Origin: Acidobacterium sp049965615
Lineage (GTDB): Bacteria; Acidobacteriota; Terriglobia; Terriglobales; Acidobacteriaceae
DNA length: 64,000 nt
Assembly: GCA_049965615.1 (NCBI GenBank)
Contig: JBMFWD010000002.1
Span: forward strand, 99,123 to 163,122
Reading direction: 5' to 3'
Below, one piece after another: positions 34,446 to 42,567 of this stretch (position 1 is the first letter of the stretch; each line of letters starts with the position of its first letter). A program made the position numbers and the translations under genes. The notes beneath the pieces were generated by a model. The model had not been told where the DNA came from, ran no database searches, and saw nothing but the letters and a program-made list of their open reading frames with translations.

Positions 34446-36389
34446 CTACTTCACCAACTGCACCGTCAAAAGCTGTCCGGCCGCCTTCGGATCTTTTACC
34501 CCGGCATAATCAATCCGCGCATGCCTGCCCACCAGCCCCGTGCATGGATTCAACGCTCCCTTGATCTGCACACCCAACGCGGAATACGTCACGTGGTAAA
34601 AATTGTCCCGGTACAGCGTCAGCATCTTTCCACTGGAATTCAGCGTCATCACCAGCATCGCAGGATAGTAGCAATTCACCTGCGTCACCACGCCTGCGAC
34701 GGTATGCTTCGCACCCGTCGGCGGGCCGGCAGGGAAGTGCGGGGCCTTCTCCATCAGGCTCACCACCGGCGCCGATCCCGCCCTGCTCACCACCGTTGGC
34801 GGCAACGGCCCGGTAATCTGCTTCTTGCCCGCGCCATTTTCGCCAGCTTCTCCCGGATAAGCCGCCCGCGGGCTGCCCATCGCAGCCTGCTCACGCCGCA
34901 TGGAAGCTTCTTCACTTTGCTCGCGCGCCATCATGGTCTTCTGGTTCTCTATCCGCGCCGTCTCTTCCTCAATCATTGCCATCGCTGCATGGTTCCGCGC
35001 CACATGCCGCGCCGCCTCCAGCACGCGCAGCGCGTTGTCGAAGTCCTGGTGATTGGCCAGCCCGGCCGCCGCGTCCAGACGGTACTGCAAATTGTCCGGC
35101 TCCATCGAAATGGCCTGTGCCTCCAGCATGTGCGCCGTGTGCTCATGCACCTGGTGAATGTCGTAAAACTGCGCCAGCAGGTCATACGCCGCTGCAAATC
35201 GCGGATTCAGCGCCATCGCTTTCTTCAGGCTCGCTTCTACCTTCGCATCCTCGCTGGAATCCGCATTGCGCATCGCACATTGGGCAAACCGGTAGTTCAC
35301 CTCGTAGTTGTCCGGACTCAGCTTCAGCGCTCCGGCATACCAGTTCTCCGCCGCCTGCATATTGCCCGCAACCATCTCCAGATAGCCCATCATCTGGTTG
35401 CCCATCGGGCTGTTCGGGTCCTCGGCCAGCACCTGCTTCAGCATCGCCCGCGCTTCGTCCATGCGATGGTTGTCCACCAGTACGCCCGCGCGAATCGCAT
35501 TCGCTTCCGTCTCCGGCACGTCGCGCGTGGTAAAGCTCTTCGCATCCACATTCGTCCTCAGCTTCAGCCGGAAATACGCATACTCCAGGTGATTCAGATC
35601 GTCCTTCAGGCTCCTGTCCATCTGGCGCAGGCTTCCAAAGGCATTGCGCGCCGCCGTCAGCGAATCCTGCCGCGCCTTCAGATTGCGCTCATACGCTCCC
35701 AGCAGTTGCGTTCCGTTCTGGCGGTCCGTCACGATCAGGTAGTGCACCAATGCCCATGATTCCGCGTAAAAAATCGTCCCCTTCTGCTCCTCGTGGTAGT
35801 AGGGCGAACTCGCCGTAATCTCCACCAGCGTCGCCACCGGAATCAAACTGTGCGTCCGCAGGGACATCAGGTCATTCCTGTCCGGCTGTCCCAGGTCCAC
35901 TTCACCGGAGTGAATATCCGTGTTCTGGTAAAACTCCGCCAGCCCCTCGTTCAGCCATAGCGGCATCCAGGAGTAGTCATCGCGCAGCAGGTAGTGCGTG
36001 TACTCGTGATACACCGTCGCATAGGGATGCGGCCCGTCTCCATCCAGTCGCAGCAGAATATAGGTCCGCGGTCCACGCCACACAAAGTATCCCGCCAGGT
36101 CCAGCTTGCCCTTGCCAAGGTAAGCAGCCGGCTCTATCTCCCGGAACTCCTTGCCGTTCCGCACCGCCACCACCAGCATCGGAGCCACATCCGCCGGATG
36201 AGCCCCCAGCAGCGCTGAAAATGTCTCGCGCATCTTTTCAAACTGCGAGGCCAGCGCCACGCCCTCAGACCGGCCTGCATCCGTCAAAACTCTGAAGTGA
36301 GGACTGCTCACCTCGACCCACTTTTCCTTTGCCCAGCCCTGTCCCACCAGCGCCAGCGTCAACAGCAGTATCCCGGCTACCTTCCGCAT
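34446..36389 (-). CDS. Exported DUF1570/gluzincin-like metalloprotease domain with TPR repeats
   Basis: A 647-residue protein with a signal peptide (VAGILLLTLALVGQGWA). Residues about 25-230 resemble peptidase_MA-like domains, with zinc motif HEYTH at 128-132 and the third-ligand region NEGLAE at 147-152, so a functional zinc site is plausible. Residues about 290-470 contain tetratricopeptide-like repeats (EARAMLKQVLAEDPNSPMGN, AENWYAGALKLSPDNYEVNY). A Glu/Arg-rich linker follows and then a C-terminal globular domain (AGVVTQVNCYYPAMLVMTLN). Function unknown; probably periplasmic or outer-membrane associated. Common in acidobacteria in my recollection. Confidence 0.83.
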   Translation of the reverse strand: MRKVAGILLLTLALVGQGWAKEKWVEVSSPHFRVLTDAGRSEGVALASQFEKMRETFSALLGAHPADVAPMLVVAVRNGKEFREIEPAAYLGKGKLDLAGYFVWRGPRTYILLRLDGDGPHPYATVYHEYTHYLLRDDYSWMPLWLNEGLAEFYQNTDIHSGEVDLGQPDRNDLMSLRTHSLIPVATLVEITASSPYYHEEQKGTIFYAESWALVHYLIVTDRQNGTQLLGAYERNLKARQDSLTAARNAFGSLRQMDRSLKDDLNHLEYAYFRLKLRTNVDAKSFTTRDVPETEANAIRAGVLVDNHRMDEARAMLKQVLAEDPNSPMGNQMMGYLEMVAGNMQAAENWYAGALKLSPDNYEVNYRFAQCAMRNADSSEDAKVEASLKKAMALNPRFAAAYDLLAQFYDIHQVHEHTAHMLEAQAISMEPDNLQYRLDAAAGLANHQDFDNALRVLEAARHVARNHAAMAMIEEETARIENQKTMMAREQSEEASMRREQAAMGSPRAAYPGEAGENGAGKKQITGPLPPTVVSRAGSAPVVSLMEKAPHFPAGPPTGAKHTVAGVVTQVNCYYPAMLVMTLNSSGKMLTLYRDNFYHVTYSALGVQIKGALNPCTGLVGRHARIDYAGVKDPKAAGQLLTVQLVK

Positions 36390-36541
36390 GGCCGTGAGCC
36401 TACTCCAAATCTACCGCGCTGGACAGCCCTTCGCTCCGCTCGTTCATCACTTTTGGCAGTCTCGCATCTGCCCCGATTCATCCGATTTTCGTGCCGCTGT
36501 TACACTCCCTGTTGCAATATGGAAGAGACAGGGGAACTCTT

Positions 36542-37216
36542 TTGCCGCGCATTCACTTTCATCAGCAGCTCGCAGACCTTAAAGATCGCCTCCTCGCCAT
36601 GGCCGCGCTGGCCCAGCAGGCCGTCGAGTCTGCCGTCGAGGCCTACATCAACACCGACCTTGAGCTGTGCCATTACGTGCGAGAAAACGAAACAGCCATC
36701 AACCTCGCCCAGCGCGAAGTCGATGAAATGGCCTACGATCTCCTCGCCAAAGAGCAACCCATGGCCGTCGATCTCCGCTTCATCCTCGCCGTCATCAAAA
36801 TCAACGGCGACCTGGAGCGCATCGGCGATCAGGCTGTCAGCATCGCCCGCCGCACCGAAGAACTCATCGCGCAAAATCGCCCCGAGCTTCCCGCCGACAT
36901 CCCCCGCATGGGCACCCTCGCAGCCCGAATGATTCGCACCGCCGTCCTCGCCCTTCTTGACGGCGATGCCCAGATCGCAGACAGTGTCATCGCCATGGAC
37001 GACGAAGTCGACGACCTCAACCGCGAATCGCAGGCCTCCCTCGTCCAGTGCATCCAGAACTCTCCCGATTCTGCGTCCCACGCGCTGCTCGCCATCATGG
37101 TCGCCCGCAGCCTGGAGCGCATCTCCGACCACGCCACCAACATCGCCACCGATGTCATCTTCTGGATTCGCGGCGCCGACCTCCGCCATCAGGCCAGCCT
37201 CGCAGAAGCCGAATAG
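36542..37216 (+). CDS. phoU: Phosphate signalling regulator PhoU
   Basis: A 224-residue all-helical PhoU protein with two tandem three-helix repeats; metal-binding motifs ETAINLAQREVDEMAYDLL and DDEVDDLNRESQASLV are visible in each half. It links the Pst transporter to the PhoR kinase to repress the Pho regulon. Start chosen is TTG 36542, giving LPRIHFHQQLADLKDRLL, with AGGGGAA 7 nt upstream; the longer ATG frame at 36491 adds an atypical N-terminus. No pst or phoBR genes are adjacent, which is somewhat unusual. Confidence 0.93.
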   Translation: MPRIHFHQQLADLKDRLLAMAALAQQAVESAVEAYINTDLELCHYVRENETAINLAQREVDEMAYDLLAKEQPMAVDLRFILAVIKINGDLERIGDQAVSIARRTEELIAQNRPELPADIPRMGTLAARMIRTAVLALLDGDAQIADSVIAMDDEVDDLNRESQASLVQCIQNSPDSASHALLAIMVARSLERISDHATNIATDVIFWIRGADLRHQASLAEAE

Positions 37217-37306
37217 CTGCTCGCGATCTGCGATCCAATCCTGCGGAGAACCTTCTGTGTTCTCCATCACGCGCTTTTTGCGCTCCGCCCCGATTACACT
37301 ATCTTC

Positions 37307-38152
37307 ATGTCAGCTCTCGTTCTCGACGGCAAAGCCTACGCCAGGCAGATGGAATCCGAACTCCTGCCCCGCGTGGAAGCGCTCCGCGCCAAAACGGGCG
37401 AAACTCCCATCCTCGCCACCATCCTCGTCGGAGCCGATCCCGCATCGGCCACCTACGTGCGCATGAAAGGCAATGCCTGCCGCCGCGTCGGCATGGACTC
37501 GCTCGCCGTTCATCTTCCTGAAGAGACCACCACCGAAGAGCTGCTCGCTAAAATCGACGAGCTCAACGCCGACCCCCGCGTCCACGGCATCCTGCTCCAG
37601 CATCCCGTGCCCGGGCAGATCGACGAGCGCGCCTGCTTCGACCGTATTGCCCTCGCCAAGGATGTCGACGGCGTCACCGCCCTCGGCTTTGGACTCATGG
37701 CCATGGGCGAGCACGTCTACGGCTCAGCCACGCCCGGCGGCATCATGCGCATGCTCCGCCACTACAACATTCCTATTGAGGGCAGGGAAGCCGTCGTCGT
37801 GGGCCGCAGCCCCATCCTCGGCAAGCCCATGGCCATGATGCTCCTCGGCGCCAACGCCACCGTCACCATCTGCCACTCCCGCACCAAAAATCTGGCTGAG
37901 ATCGTCAGCCGTGCAGAAATCGTAGTCGGCGCCGTCGGCAAGCCCGAGTTCATCAAGGCCGACTGGATTCGCGATGGCGCTGTCATCGTCGATGCCGGCT
38001 ACCACCCCGGTGGCGTCGGCGATGTCGAGCTATCCAGGGCTATTGACCGCTGCTCGGCCTACACGCCGGTCCCCGGCGGAGTCGGCCCCATGACCATCGC
38101 CACCCTCATCGCCCAGACGGTCGAAGCCGCAGAAAAAGCCGCCGGAATCTAG
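37307..38152 (+). CDS. folD: Methylenetetrahydrofolate dehydrogenase / cyclohydrolase
   Basis: Bifunctional one-carbon enzyme that interconverts 5,10-methylene-, methenyl- and 10-formyl-THF; 281 residues. Signatures: ASATYVRMKGNACRRVGM with the catalytic Lys region, GILLQHPVPGQID, DVDGVTALGFG, VVVGRSPILGKPMAMMLL and TPVPGGVGPMTIATL. The product supplies formyl groups to PurH, which is elsewhere in the window. The first two residues place the start at ATG 37307. Confidence 0.97.
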   Translation: MSALVLDGKAYARQMESELLPRVEALRAKTGETPILATILVGADPASATYVRMKGNACRRVGMDSLAVHLPEETTTEELLAKIDELNADPRVHGILLQHPVPGQIDERACFDRIALAKDVDGVTALGFGLMAMGEHVYGSATPGGIMRMLRHYNIPIEGREAVVVGRSPILGKPMAMMLLGANATVTICHSRTKNLAEIVSRAEIVVGAVGKPEFIKADWIRDGAVIVDAGYHPGGVGDVELSRAIDRCSAYTPVPGGVGPMTIATLIAQTVEAAEKAAGI

Positions 38153-38174
38153 CGGCCAGTTCGCGAACCGACTA

Positions 38175-38900
38175 TCAGCCGCATCCGCCAATCGAAGCGC
38201 AATAGCGATTCGCCGCCTCCAGGTACTGCGTCCAGTTTTCTGCAATTCCATGCTGGGCTGCGGCCAGCGGCATCTTGCCTGCCTTCACCTCGTAAGCCAG
38301 GTAATTTTCCACGCGGTCCTTCACCTTGAAGTACCGGTCCTGCAGCACTGTATCGGACGGCCCGCACTCCGGCCAGATGTTCCCCATCCCATCCGCCCCG
38401 CCCAGCTCCAGCGGAACCAGGTGGTCCAGTTCGCAAACCTGCGAATCGCCGTAGTTCCTGCGCGGATCATGAAGCCCGTACCACTGGTAGGCCTTGTGCT
38501 TCTTCTTCTCGCTGCTCTGGTGGTTGCGGACGCAACCGGTCCTCCAGGCGGGATTCCGCAGCAAAGCCAGCGTCACGCTCGGATTGATGCCGCCCGGTGT
38601 GCAGCGCGGGTCGGGTACGGGATAACCATCGCGCATCTGAGTCGAACAGCTCCCAGCTATTGGACGTCGCCAGCGGGCAAAGTAGTCCGAGGTATAGGTC
38701 ACAGCAAACTGCGCGCAATATTGCTGTTCATGCTCTTTCCAGTCGGAGCGCTTCCCGTAGTCGCCGCCCCCCTCATGCCGGGAATACCGGTATGCCCGAT
38801 CACCATGGCGATGCGAGCTGGAATCCCGGCCCCATATCAGCGAAAAAACAGCCACCGCCACGATCAGCGTCAAAAGAAAAGAAGCAAACCTGCGAAACAT
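38175..38900 (-). CDS. Exported protein with HNH-nuclease-like C-terminal domain
   Basis: A 241-residue protein with an N-terminal membrane anchor or signal sequence (ASFLLTLIVAVAVFSLIW) and a basic, Ser/His-rich segment. The central part has Cys residues and DPRCTPGGINPSV. The C-terminal part carries CELDHLVPLELGGADGMGNI followed by WPE and KVKDRVENYL, a pattern I associate with HNH-like endonuclease domains (His of DH plus Asn of NIW). Export suggests a role outside the cytoplasm, such as nutrient DNA digestion; that is an inference and no immunity gene is adjacent. Confidence 0.72.
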   Translation of the reverse strand: MFRRFASFLLTLIVAVAVFSLIWGRDSSSHRHGDRAYRYSRHEGGGDYGKRSDWKEHEQQYCAQFAVTYTSDYFARWRRPIAGSCSTQMRDGYPVPDPRCTPGGINPSVTLALLRNPAWRTGCVRNHQSSEKKKHKAYQWYGLHDPRRNYGDSQVCELDHLVPLELGGADGMGNIWPECGPSDTVLQDRYFKVKDRVENYLAYEVKAGKMPLAAAQHGIAENWTQYLEAANRYCASIGGCG

Positions 38901-38971
38901 AGCTCACAACACCTTTACTCGGCCCGCAGTGGAAGCATCCTTACCCGCTGCAGCGCATAGAACCATTCGCT

Positions 38972-39346
38972 CTAAGCAAACACCCGGCCGCACTGCATTC
39001 CCAGCCACACGCCCACAAAGCCCATCACCAGACTGCCTGCAAAATACAGGAACGCCGTTGCCGCCTGCCCGTTCTGCATCGCGTGCAGCGTCTCGTACTC
39101 AAAGGTTGAGAAGGTCGTGTAGGCTCCGATGAATCCTGTCGGAATCGCATACCGCCACGCCGGGTCCAGGTCCATGTGCGCGTCCAGCACCGTCAGCGCC
39201 AGCCCGATGAAAAAGCAGCCCGTTACGTTCACGATCAGCGTGCCATAGGGAAAGCGTGTTCCCACACGCTCATATACCCAAACTCCAACCGAATAGCGGG
39301 CAATCGCTCCCAGCGCCCCGCCCAGGGCAATCCATAAAAATTTCAT
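38972..39346 (-). CDS. crcB: Fluoride ion channel/exporter CrcB (Fluc)
   Basis: A 124-residue, four-helix inner-membrane Fluc protein that forms dual-topology dimers and exports fluoride. Motifs are clear: GGALGAIARYSVGVW, GTLIVNVTGCFFIGL with the conserved Asn, and GFIGAYTTFSTFEYET with the Phe-box. An AAGGAGG box precedes the ATG at 39346. A fluoride riboswitch is readable about 60 bp upstream on the same strand, which strongly supports the assignment. Confidence 0.96.
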   Translation of the reverse strand: MKFLWIALGGALGAIARYSVGVWVYERVGTRFPYGTLIVNVTGCFFIGLALTVLDAHMDLDPAWRYAIPTGFIGAYTTFSTFEYETLHAMQNGQAATAFLYFAGSLVMGFVGVWLGMQCGRVFA

Positions 39347-39406
39347 CCTGTTTCGTATCCTCCTTGGCACTTCAGGCCGCGAGCGCAGCCGGCATCGTCA
39401 TAAAGT

Positions 39407-39465
39407 GTCAGGAGTCATTGGCTGCCGGGTCCGGCATCGGTTGGATTGAGGCGAACTCCACCGCC
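39407..39465 (-). promoter_or_regulatory. Fluoride riboswitch (crcB motif)
   Basis: Read on the minus strand from 39465. The 5' part GGCGGTGGAGTTCGCC forms GGCG/CGCC. TGCCGG pairs with CCGGCA in the second hairpin. The 3' part GCCAATGACTCCTGAC carries ACTCC, complementary to GGAGT of the first stem, giving the class-defining pseudoknot. It lies in the leader of crcB, so fluoride binding would be expected to switch crcB expression on. Confidence 0.9.
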
Positions 39466-39602
39466 CTGTTAAAAGCATCATCAATGCTCGCTCTTGCCGT
39501 CAAGTCCCTGATCCTGTTCACCAAAGCAAAATTACTGTTGCCAATTGGGCACCTCGAATGATGACAATCCTCTCAAGGGCTTAACATCGTAGCCAACTGA
39601 GC

Positions 39603-40655
39603 ATGAGAATTCTAACGACCTCCACCGCGTTCCCGCCCTACTACTTCACCCAGCAGCAGATTGCCGACGAACTCGCCAGCTACTGGCAGCGCTCCCTCGA
39701 CACCGCCGTACTCGAGCGCCTCCACTCCCGCACCGGCGTCGATGGCCGATATTTCTCGCGCCCCCTCGCCGACTACCGCGCTCTCGACACCTGGGGCAAG
39801 GCCAACAACGTCTGGATCGAAACCGCCCTCGACCTCGGCGAGCGCGCCATCGAGTGCCTCATTCAGCAGTCCGGTATCGAACGTTCCCAGATCGGCGCCA
39901 TCTTCTTTGTCTCCGTCACCGGCGTCGCCAGCCCGTCTATTGATGCGCGCCTCGTCAACCGTCTGCACCTTTCGCAGCGCATCCGCCGCAATCCGCTCTT
40001 TGGCCTGGGCTGCGTTGCTGGAGCCGCCGGCCTCGCCCGCGCCGCGGACTATGTCAAGGCTTATCCAGGCCAGTACGCCGTCCTGCTCTCCGTCGAACTC
40101 TGCTCGCTCACCTGGCAGCGCGACGACCTTTCCGTCGCCAATCTCATTTCGACCGGACTCTTCGGCGACGGTGCCGCCGCCGCTCTCATCGCAGGCGACC
40201 AGACCCCGCACGCCGCCGCATCGCCGCGCATCCTCGACAACGCACAGGTCTTTTACCCGGAAACCGAAAAGGTCATGGGCTGGGATATCTCCGAGCGTGG
40301 ATTTCAGATCGTCCTTTCGCCCGAGGTTCCTAACGTCGTTCGCCAGAATCTCGGCCGCGACGTCGATCTATTTCTCTCCGCACACAACCTCACCCGGGCC
40401 GATATCGGCTGCTGGCTCATGCACAATGGCGGACCGAAGGTACTCGAAGCCTCGGAAGATGCGCTGGGTTTCGAACGCGGCGCGCTCGCCGTCTCCTGGG
40501 AAGCCCTCCGCCGCGTCGGCAATCTCTCCTCCGCGTCGGTGCTCGTCGTTCTCGATGACGTCATGAAGAAGCAGCGCCCCGCGCCCGGCACAAAGAGTAT
40601 CCTCGCCGCCATGGGACCCGGCTTCTGCTGTGAAATGCTTTTGCTCGAGTGGTAG
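39603..40655 (+). CDS. Type III polyketide synthase (chalcone synthase-like)
   Basis: A 350-residue thiolase-fold enzyme that elongates an acyl starter with malonyl-CoA without an acyl carrier protein. The catalytic Cys137 is in GLGCVAGAAGLARAADY, His in LMHNGGPKVLEA and Asn in RRVGNLSSASV, giving the Cys-His-Asn triad. The usual HPGGP is HNGGP here. A starter and product cannot be predicted. There are no tailoring enzymes next to it. An alternative, KAS III-like, is less likely because of the GNLSSA and GPG C-terminal signatures. Confidence 0.88.
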   Translation: MRILTTSTAFPPYYFTQQQIADELASYWQRSLDTAVLERLHSRTGVDGRYFSRPLADYRALDTWGKANNVWIETALDLGERAIECLIQQSGIERSQIGAIFFVSVTGVASPSIDARLVNRLHLSQRIRRNPLFGLGCVAGAAGLARAADYVKAYPGQYAVLLSVELCSLTWQRDDLSVANLISTGLFGDGAAAALIAGDQTPHAAASPRILDNAQVFYPETEKVMGWDISERGFQIVLSPEVPNVVRQNLGRDVDLFLSAHNLTRADIGCWLMHNGGPKVLEASEDALGFERGALAVSWEALRRVGNLSSASVLVVLDDVMKKQRPAPGTKSILAAMGPGFCCEMLLLEW

Positions 40656-40920
40656 TGATGCAGCTTCGCGTCATTGGTCATCTCGCTGGCAATGTCTGCC
40701 GATATTGATAGCCAAGAATTTGAGAGCAGGAACTGAAAGATATGAAGGGCTAGCCAACTTTGACCAGTTTAATTGCCAATCAGCGACGGGGTTCCTTTGG
40801 CGATATCACGCAATAAGCTTGGACTGGATTCGCGTCGGGGGAAGTTTGCATGAAATTTGGTGCGGAGGATCCTTTAATTAGTTGTAGTCAATAGCCTTAC
40901 CGGATAAACTCGTTTGCACC

Positions 40921-41268
40921 GTGGGTAAGCCGCCGAAAAAAGATATAGCCCTCGAATTGAGAGACTGGAACGGTCGTGCCGTCTATCTTGACAAGCAGAC
41001 TTGGAGGGACCACATTGGACGGTTGCATTTCGATGAGATGTTTTTAATCGAAACGCTTAAGGCGAGCTTCTCGTTTCCGCTGGAAGTGCGAGAAAATAGG
41101 GCCGCAAGATCGGAGAACGCGATCTACGAAATCAAGTGCGGAAACAAGGACTTTTTGGTTGTCGCGGTAAAAGTAAGAAAATTCTGGGGAGCACGGGTCA
41201 TAAGTACCTACTACGCGGCCGACGCATCTAATCTCCCGAAAGGGAAGGTCATCTGGAAACGCCAATGA
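40921..41268 (+). CDS. PBECR-like putative nuclease toxin
   Basis: A 115-residue protein in a lower-GC patch. The pattern YLDKQTWRDHIGRLHFDEMF, then IYEIKCGNKDFLVVAVKV and VISTYYAADASNLPKGKVIW, resembles PBECR-type RNase domains (His after W..., hydrophobic strand, then ISTYY and a final Lys-rich strand). That match is by eye and not certain. The start is GTG at 40921; no strong ribosome site. Its stop overlaps the start of the next gene by 4 bp, as in toxin-antitoxin operons. Confidence 0.6.
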   Translation: MGKPPKKDIALELRDWNGRAVYLDKQTWRDHIGRLHFDEMFLIETLKASFSFPLEVRENRAARSENAIYEIKCGNKDFLVVAVKVRKFWGARVISTYYAADASNLPKGKVIWKRQ

Positions 41269-41591
41269 ATAGTGACTTGATATTTACTTATAGGCGGAAT
41301 ACTGACGTGGCGCACGTAGACATTGCCAAGCCCTTGGAAAATGCCGAAGTGGAAGTGAGGGAGATGGGAGACCTCGTTGGTTTCCCAGGGCAGGTGCTTG
41401 TGCGCTTCGACGCTCAAACTGGCGAGCTTTACGGGATGACATTCCAGCGCTGGTCTTCAATGCGCAGGACCTTGATGTGGCGTCATCGAACGTTCGTCGC
41501 CCGCAAAGTCCGCGATGAGCTGGTAGCAAAGATCGTCGATTTCTTTAGCGAGAACAATCATCATCACAGGCAGCCCGCATTGATCCACTGA
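41265..41591 (+). CDS. DUF2283-like putative antitoxin
   Basis: A 108-residue protein following the PBECR-like gene with ATGA overlap. NTDVAHVDIAKP followed by VGFPGQVLVRFDAQTGELYG resembles DUF2283, a small beta-rich family often encoded next to small toxins. The C-terminus is basic (RRTLMWRHRTFVARKVRDEL) then helical, which could be the partner- or DNA-binding part. By position it is the likely neutraliser of the upstream protein (inference). Base composition differs from flanking genes. Confidence 0.6.
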   Translation: MNSDLIFTYRRNTDVAHVDIAKPLENAEVEVREMGDLVGFPGQVLVRFDAQTGELYGMTFQRWSSMRRTLMWRHRTFVARKVRDELVAKIVDFFSENNHHHRQPALIH

Positions 41592-41636
41592 GGGGTGTCT
41601 GAGATTCGCGAAGTTATCTAAAAGCTGTGATCGTCC

Positions 41637-42392
41637 TTAGTGACAAAGCCGTGCCTCGGCTTCCTTGGCCGCCTCGTAAATCTGGTCGAAGGACTCCACC
41701 GCGTACAGCACCTTCTGCATCTCCGAGACCTTGAACTCCTGCTCCAGAACCTGCTCCAGGTTAAAGTCCCGAATCTCCGGACCTCCCTCGATCACGTATC
41801 TGGACTCCCCATGCGACGAGATCAGCCCGCTGCCGTAGAGCTTGATGCCACCATCCTGCCGGATCACCCCAAACTCCACCGTGAACCAGAACAGCCGGCC
41901 CATCCGCTCCAGCTTGTCCTTGTCGCCCATCACCGTTGCGCACACTTTGCCGTAGTGCTGCAGAAAATCCGCAAACACCGGGTGCGCATGCATCGGCACA
42001 TGCCCCAACACGTCGTGAAAGATATCTGGCTCCGGGGTGTACTCCATCGACTCCCGGCTGCGCAGCCAGGTTGTCGTCGGAAACCGCCGCGCCGCCAGCA
42101 TCTCAAAGAACGCATCCGGCGGCAGAAATCCGCTCACCGGCGTCGCATTCCACCCCGTCAGCGGCTCCAGCCGTTCATTCACCTTTGGGAGGTTGGGAAT
42201 CGAATCCGCCTGCAGCCCAATCTGCTCAAAGCCCACTAGATACTCCTGGCAGGCGTGCGCCTCAAGCTGCGGCATGCGGCGGCTCACCAGTTCACGCCAA
42301 ATGTCCTGCTGCTCCGGCGTGTAGACGGCATAGTCCTGCTGGATCAGGTAAGGTTCGGCAACGGTCAAGTGTGGATGAGTGGTACCAGCCAT
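41637..42392 (-). CDS. phhA: Phenylalanine 4-monooxygenase
   Basis: Hydroxylates phenylalanine to tyrosine with tetrahydropterin, O2 and Fe(II); 251 residues, like other bacterial enzymes. Iron ligands are His126 and His131 in PDIFHDVLGHVPMHAHP and Glu173 in LFWFTVEFGVI. PLTGWNATPVSGFLPPDAFF is the usual pterin/substrate region. The pterin dehydratase at 7 kb and hpd at 33 kb act with it. A single gene here; the start ATG at 42392 begins with MAGTTHPHL. Confidence 0.96.
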   Translation of the reverse strand: MAGTTHPHLTVAEPYLIQQDYAVYTPEQQDIWRELVSRRMPQLEAHACQEYLVGFEQIGLQADSIPNLPKVNERLEPLTGWNATPVSGFLPPDAFFEMLAARRFPTTTWLRSRESMEYTPEPDIFHDVLGHVPMHAHPVFADFLQHYGKVCATVMGDKDKLERMGRLFWFTVEFGVIRQDGGIKLYGSGLISSHGESRYVIEGGPEIRDFNLEQVLEQEFKVSEMQKVLYAVESFDQIYEAAKEAEARLCH

Positions 42393-42504
42393 GCGTAGAT
42401 ACTCCCGGACGAAAACTCTCTAGCATCGTCCTCCCACGCGCATCTGTCAACTGCCGCCGAACACTGCCGCCGAACCGTTTCGCGCTTCCGCTTTCCACTT
42501 TTTC

Positions 42505-42538
42505 GGGAAAAGCAAAACGGGCAGCCGCGGCCACCCGT
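42505..42538 (-). terminator. Terminator after guaB
   Basis: On the minus strand, a stem ACGGG...CCCGT (42517-42538) with an inner GC-rich pairing is followed by TTTTGCTTTT. Confidence 0.65.
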
Positions 42539-42567
42539 CTCTTGCCCGCAAATTCTTCGGTGCGAAG

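Noticed and set aside
37245..37265. Hairpin GGAGAAC...GTTCTCC between phoU and folD as a terminator
   Set aside because: Seven base pairs and no following T-run; it also overlaps the likely folD promoter region.
40656..40920. Possible small gene in the gap before the PBECR-like gene
   Set aside because: The frames are short, overlap the polyketide synthase end, and have no ribosome site or recognisable sequence.
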